DNA from: Ulva prolifera
Lineage: Eukaryota > Chlorophyta > Ulvophyceae > Ulvales > Ulvaceae
Reading direction: 5' to 3'
Assembly: GCA_023078555.1 (NCBI GenBank)
Contig: CM041197.1
Location: forward strand, 10,633,160 to 10,697,159
DNA length: 64,000 nucleotides
This document shows, piece after piece, positions 1 to 11,300 of the stretch; the stretch's first letter is position 1; each line of letters opens with the position of its first letter. A program made the translations under genes and the position numbers. The notes beneath the pieces are model-generated. The model was not told where the DNA came from, made no database searches, and saw only the letters and a list, made by a program, of their open reading frames with translations.

Positions 1-667
1 GGATTTCTTCAGCAATATCATAGACCGCAGGAGCAGCTCTGCCTTTAACCGTAGAGCAGTCCAAGAGGCCTGCCGCTGGGCTTTGCCTCTGGGGCTCAAC
101 TGCTGTCGGGATCGTGGGCAGCCATCCAAGGGGCGATGGTGTTGTGGATGGCTCTCGGGAGTGAGCTGTAGTACAGGCCTCCTGAAGACTCTCGCAGATT
201 GCTAGCTGCGGCAAAGTACTTACTACCAATCATACAACAGTGACCCAGAGGACAGCGCGGTTGCGTTGCTGTGCTCCAATCTGTCAGGTGCGACATACTA
301 TAGTATTCGATACACAAGAAGTCTCAGGCGCAATGCCATAGCACCACCTGTCACAACCTGTTCAACAGTAACGGCCAACACGCTCACGTTCAGGCCACAC
401 ATGCACATGCTTCCTCGTTGACCTGGCCATGGAGGCGCTACCGGCCCCTCCGGCTTGTCCTTGTAACACATGCACATGCATGTGCTAGAGTACTTAAGCT
501 TACAGCTGCTTTAAAACATTGGGTCCGCCCTGATCTGCAGAGATTCACAACTGCCTATTTCGACAACAAGGCATCCGCGGCCCACCTGTGTGGTCGGCCG
601 GCACGACTGGAAAATAGATCCACTCCCGCTGTCACGGCTCAGGGTAGACTGGACTGTTGCCATACAG
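1..667. other. Left edge spacer, no gene recognised
   Basis: No convincing exon is visible before the SRCR remnant that starts at 668. Positions about 421-470 carry a copy of the short dispersed repeat R1, ending in TCCTTGTAACAC. The rest could be intron of a truncated upstream gene or plain spacer; nothing resembling domain G, which should precede H, was found. Confidence 0.5.
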
Positions 668-1639
668 GGTGCGCCACGAGTGAAACAGCACCGTCTCGGG
701 GCGATGTCCGCCTCGCCAGTCTCAGAAACGCCGACGCGTCCACAGGCTGGACCACAGCGCCCTGCGACGACGTCAACCACAGCGCCGTCGAGATATTCAA
801 CAACGGCCGTTGGGGCCGCACCACCAACGACATCAGGTTTGAAGGCAGCAGCGGTTCTGGGATCGGGGCCTTTGCTGTTGAAGCACTCGTCGCCTGCCGC
901 AGCCTCGGCTTTCAATTTGGAGGCCTCATGGATGTGGGATTGAGAACCCCCACTGAGGGACTAAGTTGACGAGGATGAGCGGGGAGAGCTCGAGTGGGCC
1001 ACCGGCGTGCAGTGCACTGGCCGGGAGGAGCGCCTCGAGGACTTCTTCTTAAGAAGATCTTCCCAGAGGACTTTGGCCGCACCGGGTTGGGCATCAATGC
1101 ATCGGCTGCAGTGGGGCTGCCGTCAGCAGAGTGCAGCCGCAGGGGAAGCAATGTCTTTGCCGTCGTGTACCGCCGGTTTGAATTTGAAGGTGAGAATCCT
1201 GGCCTGAATGTAGTGCAGTGGAAGTTCACCTGGGATGGACGACCCGGCATGGCTACTTCAGTATTCACATCGGGCCACATGGCACTGCGTTAGTATGGGC
1301 GAATCCGATAAGCAGGAGGTCAATGCTGCTCATTGGCTGCGACGATCCGTTGTCCGCTGAATCCTCGGTAAGCCTTGGGCTTGGCTACAGTTTTCCATCC
1401 TTTCAGAATGCAGTCATGATTGGCTGCTGTGGACACACGCGTTACTCCGCCAGGCGGTGTTGTGAGACAAGGTGTTACGACTCTGAACACTGACCAGCTC
1501 CTGAATCGTTCTGTTGCCTGCTCTCGCATCAAACAGCTAGGAAGTGTATGCACTTGCACAGGATGAACTTTTGTGGAAGTGAGTGTTTGTTTGCGACCAT
1601 GTGTGTTCTGCAGAATCAGACGTGCTTTGCAGGCTGTGA
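668..1639 (+). pseudogene. Decayed SRCR domain H plus terminal mini-exon (copy 0)
   Basis: The H-type exon runs 668-1189, from a CAG acceptor to a GTGAGA donor. It starts with the H signature (GCATSE, then APCDDVN and EIFNNGRWGR) and later has VQCTGREERLED, closest to domain H of gene 4. The frame is broken: a TGA occurs at 967-969, and homology then jumps to another frame at about 1007 and back at about 1055. Several conserved cysteines are gone (RIC reads RTT, EDC reads EDF, the last VIC reads VVY). The mini-exon 1614-1639 follows a TCTGCAG acceptor and, joined in phase 1, gives ESDVLCRL then TGA, matching the last exon of the intact genes. This is the 3' end of a further array member. Whether it was ever a full gene cannot be seen; domains A-G would lie outside the window or are lost. 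Confidence 0.75.
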
Positions 1640-2394
1640 CGGCGACGGGATGCCCGAACATCAGAAGGGGAAGGGGAAGAGGATTTCGTTGCGCGATCGG
1701 CTTTGCGACCCGCTGCGATTGAGAGCTTCAGTTAAATACCCTACTACAGTCACAGTGTAATCTGGAATGCCAGTCCAAATTCCCGCGCCGGCCGTTATTG
1801 AGACACTCATCAATTTCCCGACCCTTCAGGCGCGTTGACCAGCGCCTACAGGCTGTCGGACGAGCTGCATGTGTCACAACGACAGAGGTGCGGTGCATAT
1901 TTGACACGATGCCGCAGTGTGGGAGTATGTGTTACGAGGACCAAGTCGTAGTGGCCGGTAGAACCGCCAGGGCAACAAACACGCATCCCTGCACCCCAAT
2001 GCATGCACGGCTTGACATGTACACCCACGTCAAACCCGAAAACGGCGCCGAATTAGAGCATGCCAGACACCCACCGAAGGCACACCCACACAATACCTGC
2101 CCACCACACCTGCTCACCAGCCAAAAACACCGTTGCCCCCTCACGGGCCCTCACGCAAGAACACCCGTTTCCCCCTCATGGGCTCTCACGCAAAGCGATC
2201 CGGCTGCCCACGCGGCGGCTGAAGCTGGCAGCCCGAGCGTCGCCGATCCAACGTGCAAGCCGCCTGGCCCCGATCCACTCCCCCTCCCGTAGCCGTCCCC
2301 ACCCTAACACCCACGTTCATGCAGAGCACCTCTGAGCGGCATAGCAACGCAGAAATGCTGTCACCCGGCAGCCTGCCTGGGTGAAAGCTTGCTT

Positions 2395-2430
2395 GCTCTT
2401 GGGCATGTCTCGAGATATATGCCCAAGAGC
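2395..2430. repeat. Inverted repeat, 12-bp arms
   Basis: GCTCTTGGGCAT at 2395-2406 is repeated as its exact reverse complement at 2419-2430, with a 12-base loop. Function unknown. Confidence 0.7.
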
Positions 2431-2752
2431 GGCACACACGGGCTGGAGCCGGGCACGCGCAGGAGGCGGCCGCACGTAAGCCGCTGCACAGAGATTGGCA
2501 AAGCAACCACGCAGTACAGTTTGGGTGTATATGTGGAAGCTGTCTCCAAGCAGGTGTCTGTGCTGTACTTTGTGCACTACAGTGGAGCCCCGATCGAGCA
2601 CTCGAGTGCCCGGGCACCGCTTCAGCAGATCTTCTCACGCGTGAGATAAAAATTATGAGGATCAGAGGGATCGGTGATCGCTCTTGCAGATCGAAGGGAT
2701 CGGCGATGCTGCACAACCGCGCATCGGCAGCTACGTGTGACTTCGCTATGCT

Positions 2753-2788
2753 GCTGACTGTGTACACATCGAGAAGTACACAGTCAGC
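2753..2788. repeat. Inverted repeat, 13-bp arms
   Basis: GCTGACTGTGTAC at 2753-2765 pairs perfectly with 2776-2788, leaving a 10-base loop. Probably a foldback relic. Confidence 0.75.
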
Positions 2789-2934
2789 ACCTGCTCGCGC
2801 ATGCGACGCGCAATTTGCGCAGAGTAGCTACACTCCAGTGGGCGGCAGTGTGTGCATACACGAGCCTGAGCTTGCTTGCTGATCGTCGATACCTCTGAAG
2901 TCCGTATTCTCGACAGGTAGTATTTTAGCACTTT

Positions 2935-2983
2935 AGTATCGTAGATTGCCCAGCGTGAGTGGCGCTGGGCAATCTACGATACT
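2935..2983. repeat. Perfect 21-bp hairpin, 7-base loop
   Basis: The arm 2935-2955 (begins AGTATCGTAGATTG, ends CCCAGCG) is the exact reverse complement of 2963-2983. No reading frame surrounds it. It may be a small foldback element or a structured RNA. Confidence 0.85.
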
Positions 2984-5066
2984 GCAGCTAATCGGTCGAC
3001 TCAGCACGAGCGCACTCCAAATGCGGTAATCAGCGTAGTCATGGATAGGAAGCACGCACACACCGTTGAGTAGAATCTTGCAGAAGTGTCAACCCTTTGT
3101 ACATGTGCAATATTGCCTGGTTTGTGCCGCACCGCCATGGCATTTGCAAAGGCACGCAACGTGGACAACGGGCTATAGGTGCTCTGCATGTCTAATAATA
3201 GAAACAGGAGCAAGAATGGGTTAACTTGCGCAAAATCAGATCCATAGGAAGTATGCAGCGAGATAGACGTTTACGACGGCGCCGACCGATCGCCGACAGC
3301 ATGTCACCTGATGTCAGCCACAGGCGATCGAGCGATGAGGGTCATATTCTGACTCGAGGACTTCGCAGCAGAGTACCCTTCTACATTCGTGGCTGCAGGT
3401 GAGTACTGTAATGCATATTGCTTGTCTCTGCGTGGCGGGCGCATGCCGGGTTCCATGCCAGCTGGCTAGCCGTTTATGCAGCTGCTCCGCTGCCTCGGGC
3501 GTAGGCTTCGGCGAAGCCGGATAGCGATCAACCAGAACCTAGCATACTTTAACGATGATGTACTGCATTTGATTAAATGCCTTGTGCAGATCACTGTTTA
3601 GCTCAACTACACTGAGACGGTGTCGTCCAGCGCGGCATCAACTCAGTCGTCCTGACAGTAGACCTGCCACCACGTACAGCCGCACAGGTCGGCGCAGGAG
3701 TCGCTTATAGGTCGTTGCTGTTGCACAGCGTCGGGAGCTGGTATGCTCCTCGCACGCGATGCTTGTGCATCAGTACGTCCGATCTGAGAGCATTAGCCAG
3801 CACCTGCTCAGCCATAGAATGGATGCGAAATAGCAGACATCACCATTATCACATGATGTAAAAATATGCGTATATCTGCTTGCATGCTGGCGTCGTCCGT
3901 TGTATCACTGTGCGCTGCGGGGATACGGCCATGGTGATGGAGTGCGAAAACACCCGGTCCGGGCGAACACAAGCGGAATCCGCTTCGTGAATGGCAATAC
4001 ACCACAAATAGAGCAATTAAAAATTTATTATATATTATGTATGCGTTGATCGGCGGCGCGGTTGTAATGCTTGGGCCAGGTTGTGAAGGTTTGATGTCTT
4101 ACGATGCCGCACTGCATAGCACGGCACTACACGGCCGCACACCGGCATCATGCGATACGAATGCCGTCCTTGGCTGTTCGATGTAAAACAAGTTTAATCG
4201 TGATACTCCTCGGAACATTGCATGGCATACATTGCGTATGTGGTATGCTCTTCCGGTGACATGTGTGCGACACCGGCGAAGTCGAGGAGGCGGGTAGCAC
4301 CGGTACCGCAGGAACAACCGACCTGTGCAGAGGCAGTGCTTCCGGCAGGATCACAGGCCACTAGCTACGCAGGTCAAGACTAAGATCTAGCGGCTCTAGT
4401 ATGTAAAGCTGTAGTGGTCACTCCGACTGGTCCTTGTAACACACGCACACACCCCCAAGTGTGGAACCCCAGTCTTGTTTGCGGCGTTGCTGCAGTGTGC
4501 CTAGGTGCGAAGACCCTGTCTTAAGAGACATCCTGATGCGATGTAGCTTGTTTTTTGTAGCCCGTTCTCACGGCCGTCACATACACACGACTGTGTTGTT
4601 GCATTCTGTGGCGCAAGTCAGAGTTTGCAGCAGCATGTTGCTTGGATGCCTCTTTCGGTCCCAGATTTCGGAGTTGTCAATGTCCAAATGGATACGGCAT
4701 GCGTGAGTGGATTTGCGTGTGTATTCCTGGCAACGGCTCGCTGCCCGGCCTCTGTCCTTTGTAACTACATACATACATACTGTCACATACACAACCGGAA
4801 CTGCTCGCTGAGATCGTGACGCCGTGAATATCATGAGGTTGCGCACGGGGGTTAGTGGCAGAAGGAGTGTGGCCCACCCCACTGCAACTAGTACTTCCCC
4901 AGTGTTCCATGTGCATGTCTGACTGCAAGCCTGCCTTCAGCACTCTACGCACTCAGTACTCGATTTTTGGCGCCTTCAGCTTTGCGTTGTCACCTCCTGG
5001 CCACGGAACATTGACAGCTGCTGTGCACAACACCGCAATTAAAGTGCCCTCATGCAGGCATCAACA

Positions 5067-5367
5067 ATGGCGACAGCAAGAACAGCATTCCCAGCCGGAG
5101 GTCAGGCAGCCCTGCTGCGGGCACTGGCTGTCGCTTGCATTGCGGGCGCTGGGGTCCGGGCGGCGCCGAAGTCGAAAGCAGCCGCTGCAGACTTTTTCAA
5201 GTTCGGCAGCTTTGGGCCGGGTGGCTACGCAGACTACCCCATGGACGTCGATGAGCCCCTCGATCCGGAGGAGATGGAGCAAGGGGCCGTCAAACCAGAG
5301 GTTCCTGGAGATCCGGTGGACAGCCCTGTCCCGGCCCCTGCCCCAGGGCCCGGCGATCTGCCTGCCG
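5067..5367 (+). other. Exon 1: signal peptide and acidic Pro-rich linker
   Basis: This type of exon is found in all four genes: 5067-5367, 17024-17318, 32007-32304 and 45602-45878. Genes 1-3 share AALLRxLA-type hydrophobic cores and a linker with GPGGYADYPMDVDEP followed by EEME and Pro/Glu-rich sequence ending PADLPAG. Gene 4 has an unrelated-looking but analogous exon (core LGLALLGLL, then a linker rich in Pro and Ala with PPAEPPAE). In genes 1, 2 and 4 a TGCAG lies 3-9 nt before the ATG, so the start codon probably sits just inside a second exon, behind an intron in the 5' untranslated region. The exon always ends after the first base of a codon (phase 1). Confidence 0.8.
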
Positions 5368-8300
5368 GTGCGGCCTCTATCACTTTTGTGTCTCCGCCCA
5401 TGCGAGCCGCATAGCTGTATGTGCAACTCATATTGTCGAGTGTACCAGCGATTGCAACACTGAGACGTACAAATGCCAGTGTGATGATACTTGTGCTGCA
5501 CCACGCCACACATCTTCAGCGGTGGGAGTGACTGGCAGGTGCGCTTGTCCCTGCAGAGGAAGGCGACCTGCGGCTGGTCGGCCGCACAGATCGCGGTGGG
5601 GGATTCGTTGGCGGATCGCTGCAGGCTTTCATCGGGGGCTTCTTTGGCTCTGTGTGCGACTTCGAGTTTGGCCCGCCGGACGCTGACGTGGCTTGCCGGC
5701 AGCTCGGCTTCGTCGGTGGGACCACCTTCTCGTCCTTCACTAATATCGACCTCGAACGAAGCGAGGTGCGGCCGAAAACGCTCTGCATGACTTGGCAGCC
5801 CTCCAGGCTGCGTCCAGGCTGCGTCGACGTCCAGGCTGTGTGTTAACAGACATATATTGGGTGCCAGCTGGTTGTAAGATCAGAAGGCGTGGGCGTGTTG
5901 CAGGCTTGCCTTCCGGCCCAGGGTCCAAGGCTGTGATGCGCATTGCCTGCGCTCGGCATGTTTCCCAGCACGCTACACGAGTGCATTCACATGAGACCTA
6001 TTACGCGCACTGCAGGACATACTTGCGCCTTTTGTGCTGGAGGCTCTGAACTGCACGGGCACCGAGGAGCGCCTCGTAGACTGCCCCGGCATAACAGAGG
6101 GCGCATACAGCGACTACGTCTACCTCTACCAATCTGCCGGTGCCACTCTTGGGACCTGTGACCCTCTGCAAACCCCACCCGCAAACGTGGTGTGCGGGAC
6201 TCTGACCGGGCCTGGTGTGATCTTCTGCACCTCGCAGCCAACCAACAGCGACTTTTGGGCTGCCTTGTAGCCATATTTCCATCCGGGAGTGTGCAATGCC
6301 CATGTGCACTTGTGAGTTTGATCACGTGCGAGCGAATTCCGCCAGTTTGGCGTCGGCAGCCGTGTTCATTTGGCCGGTTACATGCTGCTGCTGTCCATGC
6401 CTGCCGCGCAGCATGCAGATACGCAGCTGCATCAGTCATCGCATCCGCGGTAGTTCCTCCTGATGGCCGTGCGAGGCCGGAGAACCGATGTTGGGGTCTA
6501 CCAGCCTGTAGAGGTCTATGCCTACGCTAACTGCAGCTCCAGCCTGCTGACTTCAGGGACTGCTCTATTAATCTAGGGCAAGTTTATACACTGCCCAGTG
6601 TCACTCTGACAGTGAATATGTATTATATGCAGAGGATGGTGAGATCAGGCTTGCACCGGTGGATGGACCGGAGGAGGGCAATGCTGCGTACGGCCGCCTC
6701 GAGATCTTCAAAGGCGGGGGCTGGCTCCCTGTATGTGACAGCACGGCCGGATCTGACAATATTCGTGGAGTGCAGCCACTCCCTGACGCAGATGCGAACA
6801 CCGCGTGTCGGCAGCTGGGCTTTTCTGGCGGTGAGAAGGCCCTCGCGGTGTGGAACCCCTCTACCACATTGGCAACTCCGGTCACTTCCACACGCACCAA
6901 CTGCCGTTGCCGATTAATGTAGCTGTTGTCAACATGTATGCTTGTTTCTTTGTGTTGTCAACAGGCACAGCGCAGAATTTTTTTATAACTACTACCATTG
7001 CTGAGCACGCGCGCACACTTGATATTATCCGACTGTTCATTAACCCTGTCAGAGCAGAACGGGGGGCCGCAATAGCGCTGCTATGGCGTCCCCATACCTC
7101 ATCGCTCCAGCATGCGGTCGCTACTGCGAAGCACTGCCGTGGAAGCCTGCAGGGCACGGTTCCGGATGCCGATGGAGTCGGTGTGTCGACCGCGCGTTCA
7201 GTTCCGCTCCTCCCCCAAGGCGCCAGCTGCACAGGTGAAGAAGAGACACTTGCGGCGTGCTCCGGAGGGGGGCCTGGCGGCGCCACCGCAGAGGAGTGCG
7301 GGCTGTTCTTGCCGGCAACTGTGTCACTGATCTGCTTCAGCAGCACGGACATAGGTGAGATCTGCACTTGCGCCATGCGCCATGCGTGTACACCTACCTG
7401 GCTACAGCCATAGCTGGTGGAAACTTGTGATGCAATTTGCTGCAAGTTTTCCTGGGCCACAGATTGCTGCGATTGTCAATGCACCACTGACAGGCATGTG
7501 ACACCTAGGTGGCATAGTTGCATTCCTCACGATAAATAAAAAAACCTTGAAATAGAAAATTCGTACAAAACGTATGTTTCAATTTCAGTGCAAATAAGAA
7601 AATGTTGTGCAGGTAAAATGCCGTCTTGGCGCCGCAAGGCGCCAAGAGACTTTTGCCCCATTTGCAGTGTGCAGCGATCTGTGCAGTCTATGGTCCGACA
7701 CAATGCAGCAAAAACCGATTGACATGTGTTACAAGTTCAATATGTAATCTTACTGTGGCATGTGTTGAACTGTTGTTCACAGGGCATGGTGTTACACCGC
7801 CACGTGGCTACGGGTGCATCTGAATTCCGATATGCATGGAACCCATGCCGCATGGCTAGGGGTGCAGCGCGGTGCGGATTTGCTTGGAGCCGTCCTGAAA
7901 ACTTCAAGTCCCCGCGTCCCAACATATCATACGTTGTTTTCCTACGTTCAAAAAAACACGTAGCACAGGTATGTTGTCGAAAGAAACGCGTATGAATGCA
8001 ACTCTGCTAGGTGGCTACAGTCATAGCTGGTAGGCACGTGTGATGCAGTTACTACGAGCATCCATAGACCACTGGTTGCTGCGGTTGTGCGTGGGCCACT
8101 GGCAGGCCTGTGGTTGAAAGGTCAGGGCATCAACATTGCTACGACCCCACCTCCAGATTTGGCACGAGTGCATTCCGCTGTGCAGGCACAGATGGGTCTG
8201 TGCGGCTGATGGACGGTCGCTCAGGCCCAGGGTACGAGTACGGCCGCCTCGACATATTCCTACGCGGCCTCTGGAGGGCGGTTTGTGATGAGGACCGGTT

Positions 8301-11300
8301 CACCCCCGACGCGGCACAGGTGGCCTGCTCTGCTCTCGGCTTCGATGGCGGCGCCGCCCTTCGATTCCGGCAGGCTCCAAATCAGGTGCTGTTCTAGAGC
8401 ACCGTCTCTTGTTACCTACATGAAAGGATGTGATGTGTTTGGTGCTTGATTTCTGCCTGTTCGAAGCACATCGAGAGCAACTCTGTCGTTGCACACGCGC
8501 ATGGATTGTAGCTCTCGATGCTCATCATGGCATGATCAGGCAGAGACAGCGACCAGTACGCCTTGCATGTCTGGGTGCTGCAGCGCTACAGCTGGCTGTC
8601 TTCTCGCTGGTGGCATTCATCGTGACCTGCTTGGATATCCGAGTCATCACAACAATGCCAAGTACGGCCAAACCTGCTAGGAGACTTGATGCATGTTAAA
8701 TGACAAGCAGTACACACATATTAGCAGAGAGAAGTAGCTATCTCGGCACGACAACACATGTCCAGAGTATGCGCACTATACAAGGGACACAAAAGGTGTA
8801 CACCATCACGTACGTAGATGTAAAGTTTTGATTCTAGTAACCAAATCAACAGCAAGGGTGCGGTCTGCAGGTGCTCGGGTCAACGCTGCCTGTTGGCCTC
8901 ACACGGGTGGACTGCGCCGGCGATGAGACGTCCCTCCTGCAGTGCTCCTCAGTCAGCTCACACGCGGTGATCACCTTCCGCAAGAACGGCGGTGACTCCT
9001 TTGACGCTTGCGCCCGCCTGAACTCCTTCGGCAATGCTCTGAACACCGACTCCACCATCCTCGCTTGCGCTGTCTCCTCTGGCAGTGCGCTCTCCCCATC
9101 CAAGGATACGGTCATTCATTCTGGACTTCGATCGGCGTTTCCAGGCCACACCCTTTGCTTACACGTCTGCAGTATACCATGCACACCATACATATGCGCA
9201 TAGAGCAGCCTGAAGGGCCACATGTGCCTCTGCAGGCGAAAGTTGAGCAATGCCATGGCCATGTCGCCATGTGAGGTACTCCCTACCTGTAGAGCAGGTT
9301 TCCGACCAGTATGCATTATGTTCCACGATGATCACCTTGCAACATGCAGGCTGCCCGGAGCAACCAGCCGAGCAGAACTCTGTGCGCCTGCGTGGCGGCT
9401 TTGGCACGCCCTGCGACCCCGTGCACACCGGCTTCGTCGAGATCTTCAACGCCGGCGAGTGGGGCGCCATCTGTGACGGCAACAGCCCAAGCCCTGAACG
9501 CGCCGACGTCCTGGCTGACGTCGTCTGCCGGCAGCTCGGCTTCCCACATGGCACCGTCGTCCAAGCAAACATCCCATTCAACAGATCAGAGATTACCTTC
9601 GGAGCAGGAACCGAAGAAGCCGATGAAACACAGGATCGGTTCTGGCTCGTTGCAAGCCAGGCCCGCTGCCTCGGTCCGGAGGCACAGGTGGCCAACTGCG
9701 ACCTGAGCCCGGGCTTCCGCGACAATAACTCTGGCTGTCGCAACAAACCGACGCGGCTGACGGTGGCGTGCCGCACCTTCGCCGTGCCAGAAGCGCTTGA
9801 AGCCGTCACTACCCCAGGCGCTGGTACGATCAGGGTTCCTCAACCCGCACACTGTGTTGGTATTTTTCAGAACTTCAGCAGTTCTTTTGCTGCTAGCGAT
9901 CTACTTCGCCTGTCTGCACATGCACAGTCAGCACGGGTCTGCTGGTCTATGAAGTGTTCTCGTGGTGGCGTAGGTGAGGTTGTGCTCTGCGAGCAACCCG
10001 CCTCTGTTTCATTGTCCATGCACAGTCAGCATTGATAGCACTCAGGTTCTATTTCTCTCGTCTCAGGAGTGCTGCCCCAAGCACTCAGGCTGCCGATTCG
10101 TCTACCATCATTCTGCGCTCAAACAGGGGTTCGCAGCTGACAGCGATGCCTGCAGAGGAGGGTGACCTGCGGCTTGTGGAGCAGTCCACTGTCGCCAACT
10201 GGGTGCAAGGCCGCCTCGAGCTCTTCCTTGACGGCTCCTGGGGCCAGGTCTGCACCACCGCCGCCAGCTTCGGCGGCAGCGACGTGGCCGTTGCCTGCCG
10301 CCAGCTCGGCTTCAGCGGGGGCGCGGTCGCGCCAAACAAGCCCAACGGCAGCTTCCGTCGGATCGACCGGCGGTTTATCACCCCCCCGCGTGAGGAGCCG
10401 GATGTGTTCCCGGAGGTGGCCCTGTCGGGGGGGCCTGGCTGCAGCGGGAGTGAGCAGCGGCTGCTGGACTGCGTGGGGGGTGATCTGAGCCCCATGGCAA
10501 GCCGGGGTGCCGAAGCATGCTTCACGGGATATGAGTATTACTCAGGCGAGGATCCCTCTGATGGGCTTTTCATAGCCTGCGTTGCCGAGGAGGAAACTGG
10601 TGCGATGCTTTAGCTGCACTCTACAGGAGTGTATACTTGAGGATCCTTGAAGTGAAGCTGAGACTCGTACGCCAATGTGTGTGTTTGGGTGGCCCCAGGC
10701 CATTTTTGTTTGTGTCTAGGTGGCCTGGGACCTTTTTTGTGTGTGTTTAGTCGGCCTCGTTAGCTCTAACTGCATAGACAAAGCATTATGATACCCAGGC
10801 GGAGCCTACATCGATCGACACAGACCTGTTGCGTCAGACTTGTGTGTGACTGCGCTGTTTTTCATTGATTTCCGGATCCGAGGTGGGGGAGTCGCGGTGC
10901 AGGGGTGGAAGGTTCGCTTCGTTTGACTACATTCGGGGATGATGACATTGATAATGACCCGGAGGCGGGAGTCGGTGTCCTGGAGATCTTCCATGCTGGC
11001 GCCTGGGGAACAGTCTGCAACGGCGACCCTGTGTCTGTGGAGGCCGACAACGACTATGACTATGGACTGCCTGATCTCAGTCTGACACAGGTGCTGCCGA
11101 CACCTACCGCTGGCTGCTGGCTGCTTGCCTCATTGTTCTCACCTGTATGCAGTAAAGGTTTTGATCCATGAATATCTGCAGAGATGCACTGCTTTCTGCC
11201 ACTGATGAACATAACCCTTCAATTTTGTTATTTCTGACACAGCTCCTTTGCACTCATCATCTCAGCGACTGCGTCGCAACCACAGAAAGTCTGAGCGCCA

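Larger units (their letters stand above)
1640..5066. other. Spacer between copy 0 and gene 1
   Basis: About 3.4 kb with no exon that I can support. Open frames here are short, lack recognisable domains and overlap on both strands. It contains three hairpins (2395-2430, 2753-2788, 2935-2983), a CA-rich stretch around 2050-2330, an R1-like tail near 4430-4445 and a degenerate R2-like tail near 4540-4575. The promoter and 5' untranslated exon of gene 1 should be in the right part, but I cannot place them. Confidence 0.5.

Noticed and set aside
2186-2767. 193-codon minus-strand frame
   Set aside because: Overlaps hairpins and low-complexity DNA, with no domain recognised.
5052-5066. Upstream ATG of gene 1 as translation start
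   Set aside because: The ATG is part of an ATGCAG acceptor-like sequence repeated before the starts of genes 2 and 4; alignment with gene 2 favours 5067.
9159-9809. 216-codon antisense frame over domain D (similar ones at 21983-22753 and elsewhere)
   Set aside because: Recurs opposite every D exon because of GC-rich codon usage; the plus strand carries the conserved SRCR protein and splice sites.
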